Shown one piece after another: positions 35,506 to 44,759 of a DNA stretch of 64,000 nucleotides (positions within the stretch are counted from its first letter, which is position 1; the number at the start of each line of letters is the position of its first letter). The DNA comes from Phycisphaerales bacterium (GTDB taxonomy: Bacteria; Planctomycetota; Phycisphaerae; Phycisphaerales; UBA1924). Below the pieces are notes generated by a model. The model was given only the letters and a program-made list of their open reading frames with translations. It made no database searches and was not told the origin of the DNA. A program made the position numbers and the translations under genes. The stretch covers positions 186,001-250,000 of the forward strand of contig JANQQR010000006.1 of assembly GCA_028289195.1 (NCBI GenBank). The letters are read 5' to 3'.

Positions 35506-35883
35506 ATGTTCGAGCTCGAGGTCCAGACGGAGTTCTCAGCCGCCCACGCCATCGTCATCAACGGCGAGCGTGAACCGGTGCACGGCCACAACTGGCGCGT
35601 GACGCTGTGGATAGCCGGAAACGATCTCGACGCCGACGGCCTGCTCTGTGACTTCCACGAGGTCGAACGCCAGCTGGCCGAGGTTATCCGGCCCTTCCAG
35701 AACACGAGCCTCAACGAGGTGGCGCCCTTCGACTCGGTGAACCCCACGGCAGAACGCGTGGCCGAGCACATCGGGAGGACGATGGCAGAGCGACTGCCCG
35801 CAGGCGTGCGCGTCGCACGCACTCGGGTCACTGAGGCGACGGGCTGCGCGGCTGTATGGATCGGCAACCCCGAAGTGTCGTGA
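35506..35883 (+). CDS. 6-pyruvoyl-tetrahydropterin synthase / QueD family protein
   Basis: This 125-residue T-fold protein has zinc-ligand histidines in FSAAHAIV and VHGHNWRV and a late TRVTEATGCAAVW. QueD makes 6-carboxy-tetrahydropterin for queuosine; PTPS makes tetrahydropterins. The usual catalytic Cys ahead of HGH is absent and the local sequence is EREPVHGHNW, with Glu in the ExxHGH position, which recalls the PTPS-III type. Assignment to queuosine or folate/pterin metabolism is open because no other que or fol genes are here. The DUF1801 gene begins 8 bp later on the same strand. Confidence 0.85.
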   Translation: MFELEVQTEFSAAHAIVINGEREPVHGHNWRVTLWIAGNDLDADGLLCDFHEVERQLAEVIRPFQNTSLNEVAPFDSVNPTAERVAEHIGRTMAERLPAGVRVARTRVTEATGCAAVWIGNPEVS

Positions 35884-35891
35884 GGTGCCAG

Positions 35892-36326
35892 ATGGCCACG
35901 AAGAAACGAACCGCTTCGAAGCCCAAGCTGCTCTCGGGCGGCAACCCCCAGATCCCGAAGGCCGATGGGGATGCCCCGGTGCAAGCCTATATCGATGCCA
36001 TGCCGGGCTGGAAGCACGGGGCCGGCCGAGATCTCGATTCCCTGATAGAGCGAACGGTCCCCAGAGTGCGCAAGGCCGTTCGATGGAACTCACCGTTCTA
36101 CGGCATTGAGGGGCAAGGCTGGTTTCTCAGCTACCACTGCTTCGACAGGTACATCAAGGTGACATTTCTCAATGGCAGCTCGCTAAGCCCGCCGCCTCCC
36201 GTGGAATCGAAGCACGAGCAAGTGCGCTACTTCCACATCCACGAAGATGACCGGGTGAAGGGAGACGAGCAGCTTGAGAGCTGGATCCGGCAGGCCTCCG
36301 AACTGCCGGGGGACGATCTCTTCTAG
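35892..36326 (+). CDS. DUF1801-family protein
   Basis: This 144-residue protein has a Lys-rich N-terminus and a DUF1801 (YdhG/YjbR-like fold) core: APVQAYIDAMPGWKHGAGRD, then VPRVRKAVRWNSPFYGIEG and FDRYIKVTFLNG. The family is of unknown biochemical function. The ATG at 35892 is chosen because AGGTG lies just upstream, and it follows the PTPS stop by 8 bp, so the two genes are probably co-transcribed. Codon use here seems slightly less GC-biased than in the neighbours. Confidence 0.85.
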   Translation: MATKKRTASKPKLLSGGNPQIPKADGDAPVQAYIDAMPGWKHGAGRDLDSLIERTVPRVRKAVRWNSPFYGIEGQGWFLSYHCFDRYIKVTFLNGSSLSPPPPVESKHEQVRYFHIHEDDRVKGDEQLESWIRQASELPGDDLF

Positions 36327-36390
36327 TTGAGCCCGAATCCGCGACTCACCGCGAATTCGTTGGGTGCGGGTCGGGCGTCGAGCGCCAAAT

Positions 36391-38178
36391 TCAACCCTTC
36401 CCCTTCGCCTTCGCCCACGAGTCCTTCAGCGTCACCGTCCGGTTGAAGACACTCTCACCCTCCCCGGAGTCGACGCAGAAGTACCCCAGTCGCTCGAACT
36501 GGTAGCGCCGGATCCCGTCGGGCCACTCGGGTTCGGAGTCCTGGCGCTCGCCGAGCGCCGGCTCGAGCTTGGCGCCGCCGACGGCGTCCAGCGAATCCGG
36601 GTTCAGGTTCTGCTTGAAGTCCCAGGCGGCGGGAGCGTCCTTGGGCTTCTTGTCGGGGCTCTCGGCGCTGAAGAGGCGCTCGTACAGGCGCACCTCGGCG
36701 TCGATCGCGTGGGCGGCGCTCACCCAGTGGAGGGTACCCTTGACCTTACGCACCTTGCCCTCGGCGTCCGGGGGCGGGGAGTCGCCGCCGCGGGTCTGGG
36801 GGTCGTAGGTGCAGCGGAGCTCGGTGATATTCCCCGCGTCGTCCTTGATCACCTCGTTGCAGGTCACCCAGTAGGCGTAGCGCAGGCGCACCTCTCCTCC
36901 GGGCTTGAGGCGGAAGAACTTTCGGGGGGCGTCCTCCATGAAGTCGTCGCGCTCGATGTACAACTCTCGCGAGAACGGCACCTGCCTCGTGCCGGCGCCC
37001 TCGTCCTCGGGGTTGTTCACGGCGTCGAGCATCTCCGTGCGATCCTCAACTCCGCCCTCGCCCCAGTTGGTGATGACCACCTTCAGCGGGCGCAGCACCG
37101 CCATCCGGCGCGGCGCGACCTCGTTGAGGTGCTCGCGGCAGGCGTTCTCGAGGCGCCCCAGATCGATCACGGCCTTGTACTTGGTGACCCCGGTCCCCGC
37201 GCAGAACCGCTCGATCGCCTCGGGCGTGTAGCCCCGGCGACGCAGCCCGCTGACCGTCGGCATGCGCGGGTCGTCCCAGCCCGACACGTGACCGCCCTCG
37301 ACGAGCTCTAGCAGCTTGCGCTTCGAGGTGATGATGAAGCTCGGCTCCAGGCGCGCGAACTCGATCTGCTGGGGGTGATGGATCGGCTCGGCCCGCCCCT
37401 GGTTGATCGACTCGATGAACCAGTCGTACAGCGGGCGGTGGTCCTCGAACTCCAGCGTGCAGATCGAGTGCGTCACGCCCTCGATCGAGTCCTCGAGCCC
37501 GTGCGCCCAGTCGTACATCGGGTAGATCGACCACGCGTCCCCCGTGCGATGGTGGTGCGCCTTGAGCACGCGGTACATCACCGGGTCGCGCAGGTTGAAG
37601 TTCGGCGAGGCCATGTCGATCTTGGCCCGCAGCACCATCGACCCGTCGGCGACCTCCCCCCGCTTCATCTTCTCGAGCAGCTCGCGGCTCTCAGCCGCGG
37701 GGCGATCGCGATAGGGGCTCGGTGTGCCCGGCGTGCTCGGGCTGCCGCGATTTGCCCGGATCTCGTCCGGCGACTGCTCGTCGACATACGCCAGGCCCTT
37801 GTCGACGAGGTCGAGCGCCCACTCGTACATCCGGTCGAAGTAGTCCGAGGCGAACAGCACGCCCGACTCTCGCTCGGTACCGCCCGCGTCCGGCCAGCGG
37901 AAGCCGAGCCAGCGGATGTCGTCGATGATCGAATCGACGTAGCGCTGCTCTTCCTTGGTCGGGTTGGTGTCGTCGAAGCGCAGGTTGCAGTGGCCGCCGA
38001 ACTCGCGCGCGAGCCCGAAGTTCAGCCAGATGCTCTTGGCGTGGCCGATGTGCAGGAACCCGTTGGGCTCCGGCGGGAAGCGCGTGACGACCCTGCCGCC
38101 CCACTTCCCCGAGGCGTTGTCGGCGTCGATGATCTGCTGGATGAAATGGCGCTGGCTGGCGGCTTCGGTCTCTGGCAT
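36391..38178 (-). CDS. glnS: Glutamine--tRNA ligase
   Basis: This 595-residue class I aminoacyl-tRNA synthetase charges tRNA-Gln. The HIGH motif is in [18 protein letters not shown] and the KMSKS-equivalent is [10 protein letters not shown]. The conserved [28 protein letters not shown] (in part) and a C-terminal beta-barrel anticodon-binding region (for example [17 protein letters not shown]) are present. Its presence beside gltX suggests direct Gln-tRNA formation rather than only the amidation route. TACCAT lies 9 nt before the ATG. It is downstream of the OYE gene on the same strand. Confidence 0.96.
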   Translation of the reverse strand: MPETEAASQRHFIQQIIDADNASGKWGGRVVTRFPPEPNGFLHIGHAKSIWLNFGLAREFGGHCNLRFDDTNPTKEEQRYVDSIIDDIRWLGFRWPDAGGTERESGVLFASDYFDRMYEWALDLVDKGLAYVDEQSPDEIRANRGSPSTPGTPSPYRDRPAAESRELLEKMKRGEVADGSMVLRAKIDMASPNFNLRDPVMYRVLKAHHHRTGDAWSIYPMYDWAHGLEDSIEGVTHSICTLEFEDHRPLYDWFIESINQGRAEPIHHPQQIEFARLEPSFIITSKRKLLELVEGGHVSGWDDPRMPTVSGLRRRGYTPEAIERFCAGTGVTKYKAVIDLGRLENACREHLNEVAPRRMAVLRPLKVVITNWGEGGVEDRTEMLDAVNNPEDEGAGTRQVPFSRELYIERDDFMEDAPRKFFRLKPGGEVRLRYAYWVTCNEVIKDDAGNITELRCTYDPQTRGGDSPPPDAEGKVRKVKGTLHWVSAAHAIDAEVRLYERLFSAESPDKKPKDAPAAWDFKQNLNPDSLDAVGGAKLEPALGERQDSEPEWPDGIRRYQFERLGYFCVDSGEGESVFNRTVTLKDSWAKAKGKG

Positions 38179-38187
38179 AGGCGGGCA

Positions 38188-38193
38188 ATGGTA
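38188..38193 (-). promoter_or_regulatory. -10-like box TACCAT of glnS
   Basis: TACCAT lies 9 nt before the glnS ATG at 38178, in the 33-bp gap after the OYE gene; the leader would be at most 2-3 nt. Confidence 0.45.
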
Positions 38194-38211
38194 CCGCGTG
38201 CCGCCGCCGGT

Positions 38212-39327
38212 TCAGGCGTTCTGCGTCTCGAGCGTGGGGTAGTCGGTGTAGCCGGCCTCGGTGCCGCCGTAGAAGGTCGCCGGGTCGGCCTCGGCCAGCG
38301 GCGCTCGGAGGCGGATCCGCTCGACCAGGTCAGGGTTGGCGATCGCCGGGCGCCCGAAGGCCACGAGGTCGGCCCGGCCCGAGGCCACGGCGTCGCGGGC
38401 CCGATCAGGCGTGTAATCGCCATTGGCGATGTAGGCGCCGTCGAAGGCGCTGCGGAGCTTGCCCGGCACGACGCCCGCCAGTTCGTGCGTCGGCCCGCCA
38501 CCGAACTGCTCGACGACGTGCAGGTAGGCCAGCCCGCGCTCGCCCAACGCCGTCGCCAGGTGCGAGAACGTCGCCACCGGGTCGCTGTCGTGCATCGTGT
38601 TGAAGTCGCCCGTGGGGCTCACCCGAAAGCCGACGCGATCGGCGCCGAACTCGCCCGCGACGGCATCGGCGACCTCCAGCGCAAAGCGGCAGCGCTTCTC
38701 GATGCTGCCGCCCCACTCGTCGGTGCGCGTGTTGGAGCCGTCGCGAAGGAATTGGTCGATCAGGTAGCCGTTGGCGCCGTGGATCTCCGCCCCGTCGAAG
38801 CCGGCGCGCTTGGCGTTGGCCGCGGCCACTCGCCACTCCTCGATCAGGCCCGGGATCTCACTAACTTCCAGCGCCCGGGGCTCGGCCACGGGGGCGCGCC
38901 CGTCGGCGGTGTACGTTTCGCTCTCGGCCTTGATCGCGCTGGGGGCCACCGGCGTGTCGACTCCCTCGGGAAGCAGATCGGGGTGGCTGATGCGTCCGGA
39001 GTGCCACAGCTGAAGGAAGATGCGCCCTCCCGCTGCGTGCACCGCGTCCGTGACCAATCGCCAGCCCTCGACCTGCTCGTCGGTCGCGATCCCCGGCACC
39101 ATGCCGTAGCCCTTGCCCATCGGCGAGACATACGTCGCCTCGGTGACGATCAGCCCCATGGTTGCGCGCTGGGAGTAGTACTCCGCGTTGAGCGCTGTCG
39201 GCACATCGCCCGGCTGCTTCGCCCGGCTGCGCGTCAGCGGCGCCATCACCACCCGATTCGGCAGCGAGAGGGCTCCGATGCTGACCTCCGTGAGCAGTGC
39301 ATCATTCGTTTCGGGGGTTTCGGGCAT
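38212..39327 (-). CDS. Old Yellow Enzyme family alkene reductase
   Basis: This 371-residue FMN oxidoreductase of the NemA/OYE class begins ALLTEVSIGALSLPNRVVMAPLTRSRA. The substrate-binding HGANGYLIDQFLRDGSNTR block (in two parts) and catalytic region FLQLWHSGRISH are intact. It reduces activated C=C bonds with NAD(P)H; the physiological substrate is unknown. A ribosome-binding site, GGAAGGAG, precedes the ATG, and a TACACT box (39370-39375) gives a ~40-nt leader. It lies between gltX and glnS on the same strand but is probably transcribed on its own. Confidence 0.93.
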   Translation of the reverse strand: MPETPETNDALLTEVSIGALSLPNRVVMAPLTRSRAKQPGDVPTALNAEYYSQRATMGLIVTEATYVSPMGKGYGMVPGIATDEQVEGWRLVTDAVHAAGGRIFLQLWHSGRISHPDLLPEGVDTPVAPSAIKAESETYTADGRAPVAEPRALEVSEIPGLIEEWRVAAANAKRAGFDGAEIHGANGYLIDQFLRDGSNTRTDEWGGSIEKRCRFALEVADAVAGEFGADRVGFRVSPTGDFNTMHDSDPVATFSHLATALGERGLAYLHVVEQFGGGPTHELAGVVPGKLRSAFDGAYIANGDYTPDRARDAVASGRADLVAFGRPAIANPDLVERIRLRAPLAEADPATFYGGTEAGYTDYPTLETQNA

Positions 39328-39417
39328 CGACTGGCTCCTTCCGGTCAGTGGGCGTGATTCGGGGGAGCGAGTGTAGGAGCGCGGCGATCGCGAGTCAGCG
39401 ACCCGGCACTCCGGGGA

Positions 39418-41124
39418 TCAGCCCGAAGCCTCGGCGCTGCGCGCGCTCAGGCACCGATCGATGCGCGCTAGCGAGCTCTGCTTGCCCACGAGCGCCAGTG
39501 TGTCGCCGAGACCTGGGCTCACGCCCGCGCCGGTCAGCGCGACGCGCAGGGGCTGGGCGACCTTGCCCATGCCCAGCTCGTTCTCCTCGGCCCATGCCTT
39601 GAGCGAGGCCTCGAGCGCTTCGGCGTCGGCGAAGTCCGCGCTCTCGATGACGCCCCGCAGGCGCTCCAGCATCGCCAGGCCGTTCGGCTCGCCCTTGAGC
39701 AGGAACTTCTTGACGGCCTTCTCGTCGTACTCGATCGCGTCGTCGCTGATCAGAGCGAACGCCAGCGGCGCGCGACCCTCGGCGAGCGTGCGCACGCGCG
39801 GGCGGATCGCTCGGGCCGCCAGATCGAACCGGTCTCCCAGCGCCGCGCCGAGCTCGGGATCGTGCTCCTCGCACCACGCATGCCAGCGAGCTCCGAATTC
39901 GGCGTCGTTCATCCGGTTCTGGAGCACATCGGCGTTGAACGCCATCAGCTTGTTGCGATCGAAGCGGGCGTTGGAGCGCCCGATCCGCGCGATGTCGAAG
40001 TCGCTCGCCAGGAACTCGAGGTCGAACACCTCGCGGTCCGAGCCGTCGTCGTTCTTTGAAGGCGTCCAGCCCAGCAGCGCGATGAAGTTGCAGATCACCT
40101 CGGGCAGGTACCCCGCGCGCCGGAAGTCGTCGACCGACACCTCGGGCAGCGTGAGATCCAGCGCACCGGCAAGGTCTTCGAGCTGCTCGTGATCCAGCTG
40201 GCGCTTCTTGTCGTCGGTCCAGCCTTTCAGCTCGTCGTCGGAGATCGACGAGACCGGGCTCGACGCCAGTCCGGCGGAACGCACGGCTTCGCGGGCGCTC
40301 TGGTCGCGCTCGCGCTTGCTCATCTTTGCGCCCTTCTCGTTGAAGATCAGGGGCATGTGGGCGTACACCGGCACGCGGAAACCCAACGCCCGCTGCAGCG
40401 CAACGTGCTTGGGCGTGTTCGAGAGGTGCTCCTGGCCGCGGAGCACGTGGGTCACGCCCATGAGCTCGTCGTCGACAACCACGCTGAAGTGGTACGTCGG
40501 GAAGCCGTCCTGCTTGCGGATGACGAAGTCCTCGAGCTCGCCGTCCGCGATGCGAACCTCGCCGAGCACCGCGTCCTGGATCATGATCTCGCCGGCGTTC
40601 GCGGCGTTGAAGCGGACGACGTGCGCCTCGCCGGCCGCGACCCGCGCGGCGCGTTCCTCGGCGCTGAGCTCGAGCGCGGCGCGGTCGTAGCGATACGTCC
40701 GCTTCTCGGCGAGCGCCGCCTTGCGTTGGGCGTCGAGCTCCTCGGGTGTCTCGAACGCCGGGTACGCCAGCCCCTTCTCGATGAGCCGGTCGATGTGCTG
40801 GTTGTACGTCTCGAGGCGCTGCGACTGGAAGAACGGCCCGACGCCTCTCGGATCCCCGCCGAGGCCAGTCGGATCGTCCGACCTGGTCAGCGTCGGCCCC
40901 TCGTCCCAGGCGAGTCCGAGCCACGCCAGGTCGGCCAGGATCGCCCGGCCCGACGCCTCGCTGGAGCGCGCGCGGTCCGTGTCCTCCATGCGGAGGAGGA
41001 ACGTGCCCCCGCTCCGCCGGGCCCACGCCCAACAGAACAGGGCCGTCCGGGCCCCGCCGATGTGGAGATGGCCCGTCGGGGACGGCGCGAATCTGGTGAT
41101 CACCTGGTCGGTCGGCTCGCTCAT
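39418..41124 (-). CDS. gltX: Glutamate--tRNA ligase
   Basis: This 568-residue class I synthetase has the HIGH motif in RFAPSPTGHLHIGGARTALF and KMSKR in GAKMSKRERDQ. It is longer than the usual ~480-500 residues; extra length lies around residues 65-90 and in the anticodon-binding half, and the discriminating positions for GluRS versus GlnRS cannot be decided by eye, but the glnS gene nearby fills the other role. TACCCT (41134-41139) lies 9 nt before the ATG, a near-leaderless arrangement overlapping the divergent PfkB promoter region. Confidence 0.96.
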   Translation of the reverse strand: MSEPTDQVITRFAPSPTGHLHIGGARTALFCWAWARRSGGTFLLRMEDTDRARSSEASGRAILADLAWLGLAWDEGPTLTRSDDPTGLGGDPRGVGPFFQSQRLETYNQHIDRLIEKGLAYPAFETPEELDAQRKAALAEKRTYRYDRAALELSAEERAARVAAGEAHVVRFNAANAGEIMIQDAVLGEVRIADGELEDFVIRKQDGFPTYHFSVVVDDELMGVTHVLRGQEHLSNTPKHVALQRALGFRVPVYAHMPLIFNEKGAKMSKRERDQSAREAVRSAGLASSPVSSISDDELKGWTDDKKRQLDHEQLEDLAGALDLTLPEVSVDDFRRAGYLPEVICNFIALLGWTPSKNDDGSDREVFDLEFLASDFDIARIGRSNARFDRNKLMAFNADVLQNRMNDAEFGARWHAWCEEHDPELGAALGDRFDLAARAIRPRVRTLAEGRAPLAFALISDDAIEYDEKAVKKFLLKGEPNGLAMLERLRGVIESADFADAEALEASLKAWAEENELGMGKVAQPLRVALTGAGVSPGLGDTLALVGKQSSLARIDRCLSARSAEASG

Positions 41125-41133
41125 GGGCCGCCA

Positions 41134-41139
41134 AGGGTA
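41134..41139 (-). promoter_or_regulatory. -10-like box TACCCT of gltX
   Basis: TACCCT lies 9 nt before the gltX ATG. A TAGCAT box on the other strand at 41138-41143 may serve the divergent PfkB gene, so the two promoters interlock within 53 bp. Confidence 0.45.
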
Positions 41140-41177
41140 GCATTCGCCCTCTCGACATTCCCCTACCGGAGTCCCCC

Positions 41178-42113
41178 ATGCCCCTGATCGTGACCGGAAC
41201 CGTCGGCATCGACACCGTCCACTCGCCCCACGGCAGCGCCGAGGAGGTGCTCGGCGGCTCGTGCACCTACTTCGCGGCTGCCGCGAGCTTCTTCACGCCC
41301 GTGCGCGTGGTCGCGGTCGTCGGCGACGACTTCCACGATGACTACCACGCCGTGTTCAAGAAGTTTCCCAATGTGGACGTCGACGGGCTGGAGATCCGCC
41401 AGGGCTCCAAGACCTTCCGATGGGGCGGCAAGTACCTCGAGGACATGAACCAGCGCGAGACGCTGTTCACCGAGCTCGGTGTGCTCGAGGAGCACCCGCC
41501 CAAGCCCCCCGCGAGCTACGGGGATTCGCGCTACGTGTTCCTGGCCAACAGCCACCCCGCGATCCAGCGCGAGCTGCTCGAGAGCTTCCCCGATCGCGTG
41601 ATCGGCGTGGCCGACACGATGAACCTCTGGATCGACATCGCGCGCGAAGAGCTGCTGAGCCTCCTGGCGGAGGTCGACGGCCTCGTCCTCAACGACGAGG
41701 AGGCGCACATGCTCACGGGCAAGCGCAACCCGATCACCGCCGGACGCGAGATCCTCCGTCTCGGCCCGACGTTCGTCGTCGTGAAGAAAGGCGAGCACGG
41801 CGCGATCCTCGTGCACAAGGAGGGCGTGGCGGTGCTCCCCGCGTTCCCAACCGAAACGGTGGTCGACCCCACAGGAGCCGGCGATACGTTCGCCGGGGGC
41901 ATGATGGGCTACCTCGCGGCGGCGCACTCCAAGGACGCCGACATCCACATGGGCTCGATACAGCAGGCGATGGCCCACGGGACCGTGATCGCCAGCTTCA
42001 ACGTGGAGAAGTTCAGCCTCGATCGACTCGCGGATCTCACCAAGGCCGAGGTCGCCAAGCGCTACAACGAGTTCGCCGAGATGGTGAGCGTCCGGGAGCC
42101 GGTGATCATCTGA
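41178..42113 (+). CDS. PfkB-family sugar kinase
   Basis: This 311-residue ribokinase-like kinase has the C-terminal signature DPTGAGDTFAGGMMGY with the catalytic Asp and an N-terminal glycine pair in EVLGGSCTYFAAAASFF. Substrate candidates include sugars or nucleosides; the short N-terminal lid and absence of a ribokinase-type potassium motif do not settle it. A CCGGAG ribosome-binding site precedes the ATG. It is divergent from gltX and followed 48 bp later by the secreted hydrolase-like gene, which has its own TAGGCT box and is probably not in an operon with it. Confidence 0.9.
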   Translation: MPLIVTGTVGIDTVHSPHGSAEEVLGGSCTYFAAAASFFTPVRVVAVVGDDFHDDYHAVFKKFPNVDVDGLEIRQGSKTFRWGGKYLEDMNQRETLFTELGVLEEHPPKPPASYGDSRYVFLANSHPAIQRELLESFPDRVIGVADTMNLWIDIAREELLSLLAEVDGLVLNDEEAHMLTGKRNPITAGREILRLGPTFVVVKKGEHGAILVHKEGVAVLPAFPTETVVDPTGAGDTFAGGMMGYLAAAHSKDADIHMGSIQQAMAHGTVIASFNVEKFSLDRLADLTKAEVAKRYNEFAEMVSVREPVII

Positions 42114-42161
42114 CCCGAGCGCACCGCCCCTGCCTAGGCTTGGTGTGAGGAGACGGGAGCC

Positions 42162-43712
42162 ATGAAGACACCGCTCGGCGCCGTCGCCGTGCTCGCGCTC
42201 AGCGCGGGCGCCACGGCGCAACCGACCACGACGGTCATCACCCACGGCCTTCAGTTCACCAACGGCGACCCGCCGGTCCTGCCCGCGTGGTCCATCGGCC
42301 TCGCCGACGCCATCGCCGCCCGTTCACCGAGCGGGCTCGTCTACATCTACCACCCGCCTACTGGCGAGTGGCTCGGGCCCGCCAGCCCGCAGCCGGGCGA
42401 CGACATCGTCCTCGTCTTCGACTGGGTCGACGAGTCCGACGGCGGCATCTTCTGCCCCTTCCCGTTCCCCGGTGAGAACTGGAACTACACCGAGGGCGCC
42501 GGCGATGCGCTCTACGCCGCGCTCCGCGACCCCAGCGGCGACCTCGAGGGGTTCGACCTGCTGGGCGGGCGCTTCCTGCACATGATGGGCCACAGCCGCG
42601 GGCCATCGGTGCTCGACAAGACGGCGCGCCTGCTCGGCCACGCCGGGCTCACGGTCGACCACCTCACCGCGATGGATCCGCACCCGGTCAACAACACCCT
42701 CGATCAGTGCCTGCTGTTCGGCACGCAGATCTGGGGTGATCTGGTGGCAGCACAGTGGGAGAACGTCACGTTCTTCGACAACTACTACCGCACCGACAGC
42801 AACATCTGCGACCTCGACGGGATGCCCCTCGGCGTGCTGGACGTCCTGCTCCCCGAGAACGTGCTCGAAAACGGCGGCTACGGGTTCAGCCACTCCGACA
42901 CCCACCTTTGGTACCACGGCACCGTCGATCTCGGGGTCAACATCACGGACGGCGAGGAGACGATCACCCAGGCGATGCGCGACACCTGGTGGACCGGGAA
43001 CCTCGACGAGAGCATCACCGGGTTCCACTACTCGCGGATCGGGGGCGGCGTGCTCGATCGACCCGTGCAGCCCGTCGGACCGACCCCCGAGACCCCGGAC
43101 ATCCTCATCAACGGCGACTTCGAGCAGGGCAGCCTGTTCGGCTGGATGGGCCACACAGGCGGGGGCACCGCAGAAGTGCGCGACGACGCCGGCGGGGAGT
43201 ATCTGCGTCTGACTCCGTCGGGCTCCTCGATGACCCACAACTGGTTCTACCTGCCCGAGTGCGGCAGGGCGCTCGAGCTGCGCTATCGCGTGCCGACCCC
43301 GAGCGCCGACGACCGGCTCCTCGTGTCGGTCACCGATCGCTCCGGCGCGGTGACGCAGTTCAACGCCGGCGCCATCCCGCTGGACAGCGGCGCCGGCTGG
43401 ACGTCCGTCCAGGTCGACCTCGGCTCGATCGCTCCGGACCAGTCGCTCCTGCTGAGTGTCGACCTCATCGACGACCTGGCCGGACCGACGGGCGCAACGG
43501 TTGACATCGACGACCTGGAGATACTCACGGGTCTCCTGGGCGACGCCAATGCCGACGGCACCGTCAATTTCATGGATATCACCACGACGCTCGCCAACTG
43601 GCTGAACGACTACTCGCCCGGCACCGGCCCCGGCGACGCGAACCTCGACGGCACCGTGGACTTCGCCGACGTGACCGCCTCGTTGGGCAACTGGCTCACG
43701 ACCTGCCTCTAG
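42162..43712 (+). CDS. Secreted alpha/beta-hydrolase-like protein with dockerin-like repeats
   Basis: This 516-residue exported protein has signal peptide MKTPLGAVAVLALSAGATAQ. The catalytic part (about 22-290) opens TTTVITHGLQF and carries a GHSRG nucleophile-elbow motif (MMGHSRGPSVLDKTA), suggesting a serine hydrolase. A carbohydrate-binding-like beta domain follows (about 310-450, NGDFEQGSLFGWMGH). The C-terminus carries two dockerin type I-like repeats (GDANADGTVNFMDITTTLANWL and GDANLDGTVDFADVTASLGNWL), common in planctomycete secreted proteins. GAGGAGACGGGAG precedes the ATG. The stop overlaps the convergent Gfo/Idh gene. Confidence 0.82.
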   Translation: MKTPLGAVAVLALSAGATAQPTTTVITHGLQFTNGDPPVLPAWSIGLADAIAARSPSGLVYIYHPPTGEWLGPASPQPGDDIVLVFDWVDESDGGIFCPFPFPGENWNYTEGAGDALYAALRDPSGDLEGFDLLGGRFLHMMGHSRGPSVLDKTARLLGHAGLTVDHLTAMDPHPVNNTLDQCLLFGTQIWGDLVAAQWENVTFFDNYYRTDSNICDLDGMPLGVLDVLLPENVLENGGYGFSHSDTHLWYHGTVDLGVNITDGEETITQAMRDTWWTGNLDESITGFHYSRIGGGVLDRPVQPVGPTPETPDILINGDFEQGSLFGWMGHTGGGTAEVRDDAGGEYLRLTPSGSSMTHNWFYLPECGRALELRYRVPTPSADDRLLVSVTDRSGAVTQFNAGAIPLDSGAGWTSVQVDLGSIAPDQSLLLSVDLIDDLAGPTGATVDIDDLEILTGLLGDANADGTVNFMDITTTLANWLNDYSPGTGPGDANLDGTVDFADVTASLGNWLTTCL

Positions 43713-44728
43713 GGCTGCCCGCCGAATCGCAACCCGATCTGGGAATGGATGCGCTCGATTGTGCGCGCCTGGCCGATCGACCACTCCGGGCTGAGCAGCA
43801 CCTCGGCCTCACCGCGCACCGCGAGTGCTACGCGCTCGAACTGGTGCGTGAACTTGTCGCCCCTGTCGTTCCAGACCTCGGGCGCCCCGTTCACCAGCAG
43901 CGGCTCGGCAACATCCAGATCCGGGCTGAACGGGAACGCGCTGACCACCGTGCCCCGCTCGCCCTCGAGTTCGAGCAACACCCGATGCTCGCGGGCGAAC
44001 GAGCAGCCCCCCTCGAACGTCACACCGGAAGGGAACGTCCAGGAGAACCTGCAGGTCTCGTCGACCCGCCCGGTCTCCCCGGGCCGGGGAGGGGAAAAGG
44101 ATGCCTCGGCGCGCAGATCATCGCCGGGTTCCTCACCGGTCACGAAGCGCGCGATCGAGATCGGGTAGCAGCCGATGTCCATGACGGCGCCGCCCTCCAT
44201 CGCGTGGCTGAGACGGGTCGACAGGATGTACTCGTCGGTGTTCATCACGTCGCGGAAGCACCGGATGGCGCGGAGGCGTCCGATCGGGCTGCCGGCGCCG
44301 CTCGCGAGCTCGCGCAGGCGCTGCGACTGCGGGTGGTGAAGATGCATGAAGCCCTCGACGCACACCCGCCCGGACTCTCGCGCCGCATCGAAGATCGCCC
44401 TGGCCTCCGCCAAGGTCGCGCACAGCGGCTTCTCGCAGACGACGTGCTTGCCGGCCTCCAGCGCCCGGATGCACCACTCGGCGTGCAGGCTGTTGATCAG
44501 CGTCACGTAGACGGCGTCAACGTCGTCACGCTCCAGCAGAGCGTCGTATTCGAGCGCCGAGGCGTCCGCGTCTTCGACCAGACCCGACTCTCGCGCGGCT
44601 TCCGCCGCCCGGGCCGGATCGCGCGACGCGAAGGCCACAACCTCGCACCCCTTGGCCGCCTGGATCTTGGGCGCGACACCGCGTGCGATGCGTCCCGTCC
44701 CCAGGATGCCCCATCGCAGGTTCTGCAT
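43709..44728 (-). CDS. Gfo/Idh/MocA-family oxidoreductase
   Basis: This 339-residue NAD(P)-dependent sugar-type dehydrogenase has Rossmann GILGTGRIARGVAPKI at the N-terminus, the EKPLCATLAEA lysine-containing motif near residue 95, and the C-terminal sheet domain. DIGCYPISIARFV near residue 180 is typical of the trans-1,2-dihydrobenzene-1,2-diol dehydrogenase-like branch. The substrate is unknown. It lies 26 bp downstream of atpC on the same strand, so the two may share a transcript although no functional link is obvious. Confidence 0.9.
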   Translation of the reverse strand: MQNLRWGILGTGRIARGVAPKIQAAKGCEVVAFASRDPARAAEAARESGLVEDADASALEYDALLERDDVDAVYVTLINSLHAEWCIRALEAGKHVVCEKPLCATLAEARAIFDAARESGRVCVEGFMHLHHPQSQRLRELASGAGSPIGRLRAIRCFRDVMNTDEYILSTRLSHAMEGGAVMDIGCYPISIARFVTGEEPGDDLRAEASFSPPRPGETGRVDETCRFSWTFPSGVTFEGGCSFAREHRVLLELEGERGTVVSAFPFSPDLDVAEPLLVNGAPEVWNDRGDKFTHQFERVALAVRGEAEVLLSPEWSIGQARTIERIHSQIGLRFGGQP

Positions 44729-44740
44729 GTGATTCAGAGG

Positions 44741-44759
44741 GCTGAGCGCTCCGCTCAGC
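44741..44759. other. Perfect 8-bp hairpin spanning the atpC stop
   Basis: GCTGAGCG-CTC-CGCTCAGC is a perfect inverted repeat that overlaps the atpC stop codon (44755-44757). It lacks a T-run, so a rho-independent terminator is uncertain; an mRNA 3'-end stabiliser or attenuator before the Gfo/Idh gene is possible. Confidence 0.4.
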
